From NCBI GenBank assembly GCA_965221295.1, contig OZ244879.1, forward strand, positions 2,542,001 to 2,606,000: a stretch of 64,000 nucleotides of DNA, read 5' to 3'. Positions 1-8,051 of the stretch are shown piece by piece (the first letter of the stretch is position 1; every line of letters begins with the position of its first letter). The notes beneath the pieces are model-generated. The model searched no databases and was not told the DNA's origin. It saw only the letters and a list, made by a program, of their open reading frames with translations. Made by a program: the position numbers and the translations under genes. Source of the DNA: Bin87 sp965221295 (lineage in GTDB: Bacteria; Chloroflexota; Dehalococcoidia; Lucifugimonadales; UBA3495).

Positions 1-466
1 TGACCGCGCCAACCCCGTGCACCACCAGCGCCGCCGGAACGATTTCCTGCAGGAGGTACAGGAAGATCTCCTCTCCTTTCCTTGATCCTCCAACGTGCCG
101 TGGCCCACGCAAATCCGAACTCAACGGGGTCGAGTAACAGATAACATCAGTTTCGATGACATTGTAAACGCCGCGCTGGTACAGACGACATGACAGCCCA
201 TCGACGTTGCGGCGGGTTGGCGATGGTTTGCCATCGGTGACTTCATCATAAAGGCTTCGGCAATCCTCGCCGTTTCGATTGAACAAGGCGTCGATGTGTC
301 TTTGATGCGGGATATTTTCGGCCGGATACGGGTTGCGCTGATTCATTCCGACAATGAACACATCGGCCTCAAGGGGATTGGCCATGCGGGTCATCCATGG
401 GCGCGGGAGTTGGCCGTTGATTGGTTGGGTCAATCGTCGGATTGTCTGCTCAAAGTTCTCTTGCAT
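1..466 (-). CDS. Uracil-DNA-glycosylase-superfamily-like protein, 3' end outside window
   Basis: The minus strand reads openly from an ATG at 466 to the window edge (about 155 codons), so the C-terminus is missing. The protein begins MQENFEQTIRRL and has a core DVFIVGMNQRNPYP followed by an RNVDGLSCRLYQRG segment and a late ALVVHGVGAV strand. This order (VGxNP-like strand, then a conserved basic stretch, then a hydrophobic strand with H and G) is what uracil-DNA-glycosylase-fold proteins show, but I cannot name a subfamily. The start is secure: an in-frame TAG, the stop of the upstream hydrolase, lies 45 nt before the ATG with no other start between, and AAGGAG sits 12 nt upstream. It is the third gene of a minus-strand run behind the hydrolase and the monooxygenase. 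Function unproven; the call is by pattern only. Confidence 0.7.
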   Translation of the reverse strand, partial: MQENFEQTIRRLTQPINGQLPRPWMTRMANPLEADVFIVGMNQRNPYPAENIPHQRHIDALFNRNGEDCRSLYDEVTDGKPSPTRRNVDGLSCRLYQRGVYNVIETDVICYSTPLSSDLRGPRHVGGSRKGEEIFLYLLQEIVPAALVVHGVGAV

Positions 467-511
467 AATCGCGACGATCTCCTTGCATTTATGGTTAGGC
501 GCGCCCGCCGC

Positions 512-1039
512 CTACGGGTTGATTACCTGGCTGCGGTTCTGCACGATGAACGCTTCGCGCCGCTCCAGATAGTCAGACACCAAGTTGACCAGCGCCTGCG
601 GACGGTCGGCGGCGATGTCGTGGCCGGCGGCGTAGACGAACGCGATGTTGCAGTTGGGAATACGCTGGCGGTATACGCTGGCCGCGTCGGGCTGTACTGA
701 CTGATCCTCCTGGCCAAAGACCACCAGCGTGGGACACTGCACGTCAGCCAGGCGCGCTTCCAACTCTGCGGCCTCGCCGTTGGCATCGCCGGCGGTGGGC
801 CTGATGGCGGTGGGCGATACCAGCGTCAGTACTGCGACGCTTTCGGGTTCAGCCAGGGCGTGGCGCAGCGCGACGCTGGCGCCGTCGGATACTCCCAGCA
901 GGCCGTAAGGTTCCGTTGCGCTGGCGGGGATGGACTCCGCAATCTGCCAACGGTCAGCCAGGCCATCCCGAAGAGGCTGGGACCGCGCGGCTCCGCCGTC
1001 GATCAGCACTAAGGCGCTGGGGCCCGGTGATGCCGCCAT
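512..1039 (-). CDS. Small alpha/beta-hydrolase-fold protein
   Basis: A 175-residue protein. The nucleophile elbow is GVSDG (Ser51), the acid is probably Asp112 in GQEDQ, and the catalytic base is His140 in AAGHDI, so a full Ser-Asp-His set is present in the usual order. The protein is about 80-100 residues shorter than typical alpha/beta hydrolases and lacks most of the N-terminal strands and the HG oxyanion motif. It may therefore be a compact family or a reduced one. The start lies 3 nt after the stop of the luciferase-like monooxygenase, which implies one transcript and translational coupling. A hydrolase working after a Baeyer-Villiger-type or ring-opening monooxygenase would fit, but the substrate is unknown. 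Confidence 0.82.
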   Translation of the reverse strand: MAASPGPSALVLIDGGAARSQPLRDGLADRWQIAESIPASATEPYGLLGVSDGASVALRHALAEPESVAVLTLVSPTAIRPTAGDANGEAAELEARLADVQCPTLVVFGQEDQSVQPDAASVYRQRIPNCNIAFVYAAGHDIAADRPQALVNLVSDYLERREAFIVQNRSQVINP

Positions 1040-1042
1040 GGA

Positions 1043-2146
1043 TCACAGCTCCTTGAGTCGCGGTAGCACTTCCCGACCGAACAGGTCGATCTCCCGCATC
1101 ACGTCGGCGTGGTCGAGGCTGGGTTGCTGGAAGAACAGGTCGATGACCCCGATGCCGCAACGATCGTGGTATGCCTTGATCTCGTTGAACACCTTGTCGG
1201 GGCCGCCGACGAAGGTGAGGCCGGGCGCGCCGCCCACGACGTCACCGCTGGCGTTGCCGGCGAATACGTTGCCGTAGTCCACCTCCCGGCCGGCGCGGGA
1301 GGCTTGGATGACCTGAGAAACGGAAGAACGCAGAGCCATGCCGGGAGCGCGTCCCTGGTCGGTCTGGCGGTCAAACCACTTCTGCGCCAACGCGTCGGTT
1401 TCGGCCAAGTAGATGCTACCGCGAAAGACCAGTTGATCGGGTTGGGGTTGCCAACCGTTTTCCTCGCACCAGCCGTGGTACTTGTCGGTGATGCGGCCCG
1501 TATCCTCCACAGGGATGAAGGATACCCCTAGGCCGAGCTGCCGCTCCGCGGCGTAACGCACGGAGTCATCGCTACGGGTGGCTACCAACGCCGTTGGGAA
1601 GGGCCGCTGCACCGGCCGGGGCCAAACCGCGACGGTACGGTACTGGTAGTACTGCCCTTCCCAAGAGAACGGTTCCGGCTCGGTCATGGCCTTGAGAATG
1701 AGGTCCATGCCCTCCAGCAACCGGCCCCGCCCTTCGGCAGGATTGACGCCGTACACCTGATCCTCATTGGGGGTGCCGCGCAGAAACCCCATGACGAGGC
1801 GGCCATTGCTGAGGTTGTCTAGCAGGGTTAGCTCCTCGGCGGCGCGCACCGGATTATTCAGGGGTAGCAGGGGTCCAAGCATGGCGATCTTGACCGATTT
1901 GCACCGTTCGGCGACAGCGGCGGCCACCACCGCCGGCGTACCCGTGGCGATGCGCCCGGAGTAGTGGTGTTCAGAGAAGCTGACCCATTCGAACCCCATC
2001 TCCTCGGCGAATTCGCACTCTTCCATGCCATCGCGGTAGCTCTGGACCGAGGTTTCGGCGTCGCTGTAGCTGGGCGGCGTGGGCCAGGTGGGAGGGAAGT
2101 CGCGACGGTGGGCGTAGCCCATTGCTCCCAAGTAGGACGCTTTCAT
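1043..2146 (-). CDS. Luciferase-like (LLM) flavin/F420-dependent monooxygenase
   Basis: A 367-residue bacterial luciferase-like TIM barrel. The N-terminal region carries the SEHH signature at residues 58-61, followed by the family's LGPLLPLNNPVRAAEE strand-helix and a GRLVMGFLRGTPNEDQVYG loop that usually binds the flavin. The C-terminal part has the FVGGPDKV segment typical of the family. These enzymes use reduced FMN or F420 to oxidise aldehydes, alkanesulfonates, nitrilotriacetate or similar small organics; nothing in the sequence fixes the substrate. AGGAG lies 9 nt before the ATG. It is followed within 3 nt by a hydrolase and then a glycosylase-like gene. SAR202-type Chloroflexota are known for expanded sets of this family, and a second copy lies at 6.4-7.5 kb. 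Confidence 0.93.
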   Translation of the reverse strand: MKASYLGAMGYAHRRDFPPTWPTPPSYSDAETSVQSYRDGMEECEFAEEMGFEWVSFSEHHYSGRIATGTPAVVAAAVAERCKSVKIAMLGPLLPLNNPVRAAEELTLLDNLSNGRLVMGFLRGTPNEDQVYGVNPAEGRGRLLEGMDLILKAMTEPEPFSWEGQYYQYRTVAVWPRPVQRPFPTALVATRSDDSVRYAAERQLGLGVSFIPVEDTGRITDKYHGWCEENGWQPQPDQLVFRGSIYLAETDALAQKWFDRQTDQGRAPGMALRSSVSQVIQASRAGREVDYGNVFAGNASGDVVGGAPGLTFVGGPDKVFNEIKAYHDRCGIGVIDLFFQQPSLDHADVMREIDLFGREVLPRLKEL

Positions 2147-2171
2147 GCCATGGACTCCTCACGGCCAGCGT

Positions 2172-2522
2172 TCAGGCTAAGGGTTCCAGCTTGGCCAGCA
2201 ATCGCTTGACATCGGCTAAACCTGCGGCTACGTTTTCGGCGTTATTCCAATTTTCGTAGAAGTTGACGTGGAGGTTCCCCGCGACATCGAAAAACCGCCT
2301 GATGTCGTCGTCACCGGTCTCTGAAACCAAGCGGGAGACGACGTTGTAAAGGTCTCGATGGCTGCGGTGGCTCCATTCGCGCTTCGCGGCGACGGATTTG
2401 ACCATCTGGGCGGCTGCGCCCCAACCCTTTTCGGAGGCTTGTCGGGTATCGCCGTCCGCCAGCTCGCTGTCAGCCTGGGCGAGCAATTGTCGGCTGGCTG
2501 TATGGTAGGAAGTAGTGGTCAT
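2172..2522 (-). CDS. HEPN-like / PaREP1-type helical protein
   Basis: A 116-residue, mostly helical protein. The first half (YHTASRQLLAQADSELADGD, then QASEKGWGAAAQMVKSVA) matches the pattern of HEPN-related PaREP1-type proteins. These start with a helix of 'A...L..A...L..GD..QA.EK.WGAA' form and are often nucleotide- or RNA-associated. The catalytic RxxxxH motif of HEPN ribonucleases is not evident, so this is likely the non-nuclease branch. It ends 25 nt before the monooxygenase start, so it could head the minus-strand operon 2522 to 1. Function unknown; the fold assignment is from pattern memory only. Confidence 0.7.
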   Translation of the reverse strand: MTTTSYHTASRQLLAQADSELADGDTRQASEKGWGAAAQMVKSVAAKREWSHRSHRDLYNVVSRLVSETGDDDIRRFFDVAGNLHVNFYENWNNAENVAAGLADVKRLLAKLEPLA

Positions 2523-2883
2523 TTTGCTACTTGTCCTAACGATGATGGCGTGACCGTACGGTTTTCGTGTCCCACAAAACCGCTTTCCTATTGGAAACGC
2601 CGCCAGGCTATCATATCACCATTCCGTGATGGCAATTGCGGCGGAGTCGCCAAAGAAATCGACGCTGCTACCCCGGAGGGATTTAGCTACGAGCGATTTT
2701 ACTTCCCCTTCCTTTCCATGGCCAATAACCCTACTCCGAGAGAAGTCCAGGAAGGCTGACGGACGGTAGGTTGAACATGGCCACGGAACTGTGAAGCAAC
2801 CAAGTTGAAGCGCCCCTCCATTCCGGAAGGGCGCTCCTGTCTGGCGCTGGGCCGACCATTGGCGGTCGGTTGGATCTACGAGC
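2523..2883. other. Intergenic stretch, no gene seen
   Basis: This stretch lies between the start of the HEPN-like gene and the stop of the cupin gene. Open frames here have no ribosome binding site and no recognisable product. The only structure seen is the hairpin at 2809-2835, listed separately. The promoter for the minus-strand genes 2522 to 1 should lie near 2530-2640, where the sequence is locally AT-richer, but I see no clean -35/-10 pair. Confidence 0.5.
2809..2835 (-). terminator. Possible terminator hairpin after the cupin gene
   Basis: AGCGCCC at 2809-2815 pairs with GGGCGCT at 2829-2835 around a 13-nt loop. It lies about 50 nt past the cupin stop codon. There is no clear U-tract on the minus strand, so intrinsic termination is only possible. 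Confidence 0.35.
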
Positions 2884-3456
2884 CTAGCGATCCATCACCA
2901 CCATGGTGCCCTCTTCGGGGTTGTACTGGTAGCGGGTGATGCGGTCGAGCTTCTGAGACTCCAGTCGCACCACCACCGCCCGGTCGCCGGTGACGTTCAG
3001 CGTGTTGTGGATCTCGCCGGGCAAGAAGAAGGCCACCTTGCCGTCCTTCTGGGTGAAGTCGCCGGTCTCCTGCAGCTGCACGGAGTCCACGCCCTCGCCG
3101 GGGTAGAACCAGCGCCACTTGGTCTGCTTGATGGCGCCGTCATACACGCCGTAAACGACCCACGCGTTGCCGTGGTCGTGGGGCAAATTGTCCTGGTCGG
3201 GCTTCTGCACCGATGCCATCAGCCAGAAGCCGCCGCCTGGGTGACCGTATTCTTCGTCCAGGTGCAGGTCGTAGCGTCCGTAGCCACCCTCATCGGGCAG
3301 TTCCAGCCGTTCCTCCAGCCAGCCGGGGGTGGCCAGCAGGCGTTCCATGTGGTCCGCAACGCCAGAAGCCTGCGCCAAGGGGTCTTGCGTGGAGTCGAAA
3401 ATCTCGCGCACGTCGTCGATGAATGCGTCCACCGAGTAGGCCGTTGTCTGCGTCAT
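2884..3456 (-). CDS. Cupin-fold protein, cysteine-dioxygenase-like
   Basis: With the chosen start this is a 190-residue protein. The cupin core has PHDHG (His93 and His95) and a later GEIHN (His150), which give the three-histidine metal site of cysteine dioxygenase-type cupins, with the strand AWVVYGVYDG between them. The first 60 residues are helical, as in thiol dioxygenases. An upstream in-frame ATG would add 13 residues, but GGAGG sits 7 nt before the ATG at 3456, so I use that. It could oxidise a small thiol or act as a general ring- or phosphonate-associated dioxygenase; the sequence does not decide. It follows the Gfo/Idh/MocA gene on the same strand with a 164-nt gap. Confidence 0.87.
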   Translation of the reverse strand: MTQTTAYSVDAFIDDVREIFDSTQDPLAQASGVADHMERLLATPGWLEERLELPDEGGYGRYDLHLDEEYGHPGGGFWLMASVQKPDQDNLPHDHGNAWVVYGVYDGAIKQTKWRWFYPGEGVDSVQLQETGDFTQKDGKVAFFLPGEIHNTLNVTGDRAVVVRLESQKLDRITRYQYNPEEGTMVVMDR

Positions 3457-3620
3457 ATTGATCCTCCGCGCCATGGCGATTTTGATTTTGTTCATTTTGA
3501 TAGGCGATACCGAGGTCTGTCAACATCGCCGCAACATGAAACTGTCCGACGCAAGGGGTGATTGTCAAGTCGCTGACATTACCAAATCGTTGGCGCAATG
3601 CCTGCCCGATGGCAGGCGCG

Positions 3621-4718
3621 TCAAGCGACTTCCAACTCCCGGCCAGTGTCGGATGCCTGCTTGATGACGTCGAGGAAGCGATGCAGCCCAACCGCGGTAT
3701 CGAAGGTGGGCGCGTGATTCTCACCGGTCCTGATGGCCGCGGCGAACCGAGCGTACAATTGACCAACGTTGAACGGGTCGCCGGCAGGGAAGTCGTCCGG
3801 GACGTACACGAAACGCCGGGGTATGCTGAGGTCTTGCAGCTCGTGGCCGCCCTGCGCCCCCTGCACCCGGAGCATCTCACCCCGTTGGGATGACACGCTG
3901 CCAGTGACGATCAAAGAGCCTTCGCGGCCGTAGATCTCCATGCGGTAACCGCTGCCAGCCCAGGGCACGGCTCCCACGTGGACTGACGCCGCCGCTCCGC
4001 GCTCAAGTTGTCCGGACACCCGCACGTTGTCAGGGGAGTCGGTTGCCACAAACTGTTGGGTGTCGGTCTCGAACCATTGCGGCGCCTGGGTGGATACCAT
4101 GCACGCCACCCGCTTGAAATCGCCCAACACGAACCGCAGGGCGTCGATTACGTGTCCGGTGGCGATGGTGAGCGTGTTGGCGCCGAGGCTGGCGTCGCGC
4201 TGCCAGGTGCGGCCGGAGTCGCGCTGTATTGGCCCGTCGCGCATGGTGGTTACGTGGCAGGACAACGCCTCTCCCACGTAGCCGGACTCGATCAGTTCCT
4301 TGACGTACAGCAAAGCCGGGCTGACGCGGGATTGCAGACCCACCACCGTCTGAACGCCCCTGGCGCGAGCCAGCGCCGCCAGTTCCTCAGCTTCGGCAGT
4401 ATCGCGGCCCAACGGCCACTCCGTAAGCACGTGCTTGCCGGCTTCGATGGCGGCCTTGGTCGGCTCATAGTGGGCTGGCACCCGCACCACAACGGCTACC
4501 GCGTCGATGCCCGGCGACGCCGCCATGGCGCGGAAGTCGTGGAAGGCGAGTTTCGCCCCGAAGGCCCGGCGCGCCTCCTCGGCGCTCTCCGGCCTGGTAG
4601 TGCAAACCGCCGTTAGCTCGACGTCGGGACTGGCCAGCAACGCGGGGTAGTGGGATTGAGACGCCCATGTCGAGTTGACGTTGGCTCCCACGAAGCCCAG
4701 GCGAATTTTTTCTGTCAT
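3621..4718 (-). CDS. Gfo/Idh/MocA-family oxidoreductase
   Basis: A 365-residue NAD(P)-dependent oxidoreductase. The N-terminal Rossmann domain has GFVGANVNSTWA (dinucleotide loop) and the family motif near residue 100 reads EWPLGRD instead of the usual EKP. The missing Lys-Pro pair is a known feature of the Gal80/galactose-dehydrogenase-like branch. The C-terminal half is the family's alpha/beta sheet domain (GANTLTIATGHVIDALRFVLG). The substrate is probably a sugar or polyol derivative, but this cannot be fixed. AGGAG lies 8 nt before the ATG. It stands upstream of the cupin gene on the same strand. Confidence 0.93.
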   Translation of the reverse strand: MTEKIRLGFVGANVNSTWASQSHYPALLASPDVELTAVCTTRPESAEEARRAFGAKLAFHDFRAMAASPGIDAVAVVVRVPAHYEPTKAAIEAGKHVLTEWPLGRDTAEAEELAALARARGVQTVVGLQSRVSPALLYVKELIESGYVGEALSCHVTTMRDGPIQRDSGRTWQRDASLGANTLTIATGHVIDALRFVLGDFKRVACMVSTQAPQWFETDTQQFVATDSPDNVRVSGQLERGAAASVHVGAVPWAGSGYRMEIYGREGSLIVTGSVSSQRGEMLRVQGAQGGHELQDLSIPRRFVYVPDDFPAGDPFNVGQLYARFAAAIRTGENHAPTFDTAVGLHRFLDVIKQASDTGRELEVA

Positions 4719-4849
4719 GTTTTGGTCTCCTGTTTGACGATGCAGTTACGGAATTATCCTCTTTGACCAAAAGTACCGGTGAGCCTGTGTCGGTAGATCA
4801 TGGCGAGCCTACCGCGATCTTCAGGCGCGTGGCTGATCGTATGTGAAAC

Positions 4850-5103
4850 GTTATTCCCTGGCGTTGCCAGGCCACCTGCCATCGCGAGCGCAGCGCGGCG
4901 ATCTCGTCGACCACGACTAACGGCCGTTCCCCTCTGGACGAGATTGCCCCGGCCTTCGGCCTCGCAATGACATGGAGGTTATTTCCTGCCGTTGCCAAGC
5001 CACCTGTCATCGCGAGCGCAGCGCGGCGATCTCGTTGACCACGACTAACGGCCGTTCCCTTCTGGACGAGATTGCCACGTCGCTAGCGCTCCTCGCAATG
5101 ACA
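4850..5103. repeat. Palindromic intergenic repeat, two tandem copies
   Basis: Two copies about 126 bp apart, at 4879-4972 and 5005-5103. Each has a left arm of the form CATCGCGAGCGCAGCGCGG and a right arm ending CCTCGCAATGACA, which is its imperfect reverse complement, around a CGACTAACGGCCGTTCCC centre. The flanking segment GTTATT(C/T)CCTG(G/C)CGTTGCCA also precedes both copies, so the block arose by local duplication. The rest of the gap 4719-4850 shows no gene. The same palindrome family recurs at 7.7, 16.3, 17.8-18.5 and 62.2 kb. Confidence 0.85.
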
Positions 5104-5123
5104 GGCGGGTGGCTCCTCGCAAT
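5100..5123. repeat. Left copy of a 23-24 bp tandem repeat, split by the IS
   Basis: The unit GACAGGCGGGTGGCTCCTCG followed by CAAT occurs once here and continues on the other side of the insertion element at 6185. The last five bases, GCAAT, are the target-site duplication of the IS. Confidence 0.85.
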
Positions 5124-6179
5124 TGTAAATGTCAGCTAATTCGATGACAGATCTTGCATGGCCTGTTGTGGGGTTTTGCCGTTCAGGGCCTGGTGAGGAC
5201 GGAGGGTATTGTAGTACACCATGTAGTTGAGCAACTCGTCCTTGAGCTGTTGAGCCGTCTCGAAGACGCTACCATCGAGCAGGTCTTCGTTCAGGGTTCT
5301 CCAGAACCGTTCGACCTTACCGTTGGTTTGGGGCCGGTAGGGTCGAGTGTAGCGATGCTTGATGCCTAGTTCCTTCAGCATCCGTTCCATGGGGTGGTTG
5401 TCGATGTTCTTGGGTGAAGCCATCTCCGGTCCGTTGTCGGTGAGCATGGCTTCGAAGCGCACCCCGTATTCGGCGTGCAGCATGTTGATGCTCTTGAGGG
5501 TGGCGAACATCACGCTGAGGCTCTTGATGTTCTCGCACACCTCTGCCCAAGCCAGCCGAGTGCAGGCGTCCATCACACAGACCAGATAGTAGCGCCGGGC
5601 CGCGCCCACGATCAGGTCCTTGCTCAGGTGATGGGCGTCCAAGTGGCCCAATTCCCCAGCTCGGGTCTTGATGATGCGACGCTGGGTCTCTTTCATGGGT
5701 TGGCTCATCCGGTTCAAGCCATGCCGCTTGCAGATGGCGTAGATGGTGGAGGGCGCTGGCGCGGCCTCCCGGAGTTCCGGCTTCAGTATGGCATAGATCT
5801 CATAGCGGTCAATGCCTCGGCGCCGTAGTTCCAGCACCTTCTCTTCGATGTCTGGGCTGGTGCGCCGGGTCTTCCACTTGGGACCGCGCTGGCGCGGCAG
5901 CAGATCGGCAGAATCGCCGGATTGCAAGTAGCGATTGTGATACTTGGCGAAGGTCTGTCGGTTGACGCCGTGATGCTGGTAGAAGTCGTTGAGGAAGCGA
6001 AACCTGGGATGCTGGCCAGCCTTGGTTAGCTGGTACTCAGACATCAGGTGAAGCCACTTTTGCACGTAGTTCCGCTCGATGGTCTTGTCTTTCCGATTGT
6101 CCCTCATTTTCTCCGATCGCCTCCAGTCGCTCCGGTCCTCGCCAGACCAATTCTGTCAACGAATTATCTAACAGATACA
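5124..6179 (-). mobile_element. Complete IS481-family-like insertion sequence (1,056 bp)
   Basis: The element is bounded by 28-bp imperfect terminal inverted repeats, 5124-5151 and 6152-6179, matching at 23 of 28 positions and both beginning TGTA at the outer end. It is flanked by the direct repeat GCAAT at 5119-5123 and 6180-6184. Removing the element and one GCAAT restores a continuous 'CTCCTCGCAATGACAGG' repeat. It carries one transposase gene filling nearly the whole length, and the transposase stop codon lies inside the left inverted repeat. Ends, gene and duplication are all intact, so it looks recent and potentially active. Confidence 0.93.
5136..6107 (-). CDS. IS481-type DDE transposase (integrase core)
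   Basis: A 323-residue transposase. An N-terminal helix-turn-helix region lies around residues 40-62 (HHGVNRQTFAKYHNRY), followed by a linker and an integrase catalytic core. The acidic residues are Asp157 in GHLDAH, Asp224 in LTDNGPE and Glu266 in GKVERFWR. The last two are separated by 41 residues, a little more than the usual 35. The C-terminus has the family's YNTLRPHQALNGKTP motif. It acts on the ends of its own element. The gene is uninterrupted and no accessory frame is present. Family assignment rests on single-ORF organisation, the inverted repeats and the RPHQAL motif. Confidence 0.95.
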   Translation of the reverse strand: MRDNRKDKTIERNYVQKWLHLMSEYQLTKAGQHPRFRFLNDFYQHHGVNRQTFAKYHNRYLQSGDSADLLPRQRGPKWKTRRTSPDIEEKVLELRRRGIDRYEIYAILKPELREAAPAPSTIYAICKRHGLNRMSQPMKETQRRIIKTRAGELGHLDAHHLSKDLIVGAARRYYLVCVMDACTRLAWAEVCENIKSLSVMFATLKSINMLHAEYGVRFEAMLTDNGPEMASPKNIDNHPMERMLKELGIKHRYTRPYRPQTNGKVERFWRTLNEDLLDGSVFETAQQLKDELLNYMVYYNTLRPHQALNGKTPQQAMQDLSSN

Positions 6180-6184
6180 GCAAT

Positions 6185-6300
6185 GACAGGCGGTAGCTCC
6201 TCGCAATCACAGGCGGGTGGCTCCTCGCAATCACAGGCGGTGGCTCCCAGCAATGACAGGCGGGTGGCTCCCTGCATGGACAGGTAGTTGGGTTCCCTCG
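6185..6300. repeat. 23-24 bp tandem repeat array, right part
   Basis: Consecutive units at 6185-6207, 6208-6231, 6232-6254, 6255-6277 and a degenerate 6278-6300, all of the form (G/C)ACAGGCGG(G)TGGCTCCTCGCAAT. The unit corresponds to the right arm of the palindromic repeat plus a short spacer, so the array probably grew from one palindrome. The IS481-type element is inserted at the junction of two units. Confidence 0.85.
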
Positions 6301-6367
6301 ATTTCAGACGACAGAATTACCTCGATCCGGTCTGCAGCTGCGCAACTGCAACGCTCTAAAAACCGCG

Positions 6368-7501
6368 TTACTCCAATGATTTCGGGTTGATTGGCGTGGG
6401 CATGTCCTGCACGGCCGGCAGAACTTTTTCGGCGAATAGCCTGAGGCTCTTTTCGGCCTTGTCGCGGGGCATCCCGCCGTAGAACATGTGGATCACGACC
6501 TTCTCCAGGCTGATGGTCCACTGCAACGCGCGGATCTTTTCGATGATCTGGTCCGGCGTACCGATGGGTTGGGTCGCCCGGCGCGCCGCGTAACTGGCGT
6601 CGGCGGTCCCCACATCGGCCTGCTGTCGGATCAGGTATTCCTCGTAACCGCTGATTCCTTCGTAACCCGGGTTGTTCCACTCGAAATAGTGGAACTGGGC
6701 GGCGGTGAGTTGGTTGTGGAAATAGGTCCAGCCCTCTTCGGCTTCCTCTTCGGTCTCTGCGCAGTACATCCACAACAAGGTGGTGGGTTGGTCGGGTGGA
6801 AGGCCGAGCTCTTGGCGGATTCTGTTGAATCTGCGCACTTTGTCCGTCATTTCGTCCACGTCATCGCCGGCGACAAACATCTGGCCCAAGCCGTTTTCAG
6901 CCGCCATCCTTGCAGAGGCCTCCGTGGTAAAGGCCACCTTGATGTCCCTGGTCAGTTCCCCCTTGTGTCGAGCCTGGGGCCGGATGGTAGTCGGCGGGAT
7001 GTCGTACACGTCGCCTTGGAACTCGAACCGTTCCGCGCCATCGGCAGCCTTGATGGCGTTGATCACGTCGTAGAAGTACTTGTGCGACTCTCCGATCGGG
7101 TAGCCCAGCGAGGCGTACTCATGCGGCGCGATCCCCCGGCCGATGCCAAGATGGAGGCGCCGCCCCTGCAACAGAATGTCGAGCATGGACAGTTCCGAAG
7201 CCAGCCGCACTGGGTTCCACCACGGCGCCACGATTACGGCGGTGCCCACATCGACGCGGTTGGTTAGCCCGGCCCAATAGGCCAGGTATTGCAGCGGGTT
7301 CGGCTGCATTGAGTAGGCGGAACCGTAGTGCTCAGTCGCCCAGATCGAATCGAAACCCAGCGGCTCTACGAGGCCTCCCATGTAGAGGGTGTCATCCATA
7401 TTCTGGGCGTCGGGTATCGTGGGCGGGCGGCTGTAATCTTCCTGCATCAAGCGTTCCCAGTCGCCCTGGTTGTACCCGGTGACCATCACTCCACAGTGCA
7501 T
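6368..7501 (-). CDS. Luciferase-like (LLM) flavin/F420-dependent monooxygenase
   Basis: A 377-residue luciferase-like barrel. Signature residues are ATEHYGS near residue 55-61, then VGTAVIVAPWWNPVRLASE and GRRLHLGIGRGIAPHEYASLG, the flavin-phosphate region. Near the C-terminus PIGTPDQIIEKI and the MFYGGMP segment are typical of the family. It is only distantly similar to the copy at 1.0-2.1 kb, so it is a separate paralogue and not a recent duplicate. AGGAGG sits 9 nt before the ATG. It stands alone on the minus strand. Substrate unknown; such enzymes in this type of bacterium are thought to attack recalcitrant organic matter, which is inference here. Confidence 0.93.
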   Translation of the reverse strand: MHCGVMVTGYNQGDWERLMQEDYSRPPTIPDAQNMDDTLYMGGLVEPLGFDSIWATEHYGSAYSMQPNPLQYLAYWAGLTNRVDVGTAVIVAPWWNPVRLASELSMLDILLQGRRLHLGIGRGIAPHEYASLGYPIGESHKYFYDVINAIKAADGAERFEFQGDVYDIPPTTIRPQARHKGELTRDIKVAFTTEASARMAAENGLGQMFVAGDDVDEMTDKVRRFNRIRQELGLPPDQPTTLLWMYCAETEEEAEEGWTYFHNQLTAAQFHYFEWNNPGYEGISGYEEYLIRQQADVGTADASYAARRATQPIGTPDQIIEKIRALQWTISLEKVVIHMFYGGMPRDKAEKSLRLFAEKVLPAVQDMPTPINPKSLE

Positions 7502-7725
7502 TGGCGCATTCCTCCTTCTGACATTAGGGTTTGCCCTTGCTGGTTGAGCGTGGGGGCGTTGGTTCGTTCAGGCGCGGCATTCGCGGCGCCAGTGTAACAG
7601 TCTTTGAGCCGAAATATAGCGCCCACGCTAGCTACAGCCACAAACCGCGAGTTCCGCTCTGCAATTGCCAGCGGGCGTCTTGCGTAGCGAGCGAGTTCCT
7701 CCGGTTGTCTCGACCGCGCCACTGT

Positions 7726-7858
7726 TTCATCGCGAGCGACCCGTTGAGTCGTTGCCGGCCACCTTAACTGTCATCACGAGCGACCCGTTGCGTCATTGCG
7801 AGCGATCCTAACTGTCATTGCGAGCGAAGCGCGGCAATCTCGTTGCCCACGACCAACG
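7726..7858. repeat. Palindromic-repeat half elements
   Basis: Three to four truncated left arms in a row (CATCGCGAGCGACC, CATCACGAGCGACCCG, CATTGCGAGCGATCC, CATTGCGAGCGAAGCGCGG) lead into a longer arm with ATCTCGTTG. They belong to the same family as the 4.9 kb and 17.8 kb repeats but have lost the partner arm. The rest of the gap 7502-8051 shows no supported gene. Confidence 0.75.
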
Positions 7859-8012
7859 ACCCGCCGCCATCCGCCTCGTTGACGGGCGGTGGGCCGCCCA
7901 GCGGACTGCCACGCCACCGCCGGCGGTGGCAACCGCCCACGCGACGCCATGGTTGCTTGCGCCTGCCGCCGCGAACCGATTTTCCCGGCAATTGCGAGCG
8001 TCGAGCGGCTGC

Positions 8013-8041
8013 TTGTCCCCGCGGCGGCGGTCTGATATAAG
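8013..8041 (+). promoter_or_regulatory. Predicted promoter of the MFS gene
   Basis: TTGTCC at 8013-8018, a 17-nt spacer and TATAAG at 8036-8041. Transcription would start near 8048, only a few bases before the ATG at 8052, so the message could be nearly leaderless; no ribosome binding site precedes that ATG. Confidence 0.45.
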
Positions 8042-8051
8042 GGCCGGACCC

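Noticed and set aside
2..85. Plus-strand frame ending at 85 as the tail of an upstream gene
   Set aside because: The opposite strand carries the coherent glycosylase-like protein over the same bases, with a clear start and ribosome binding site.
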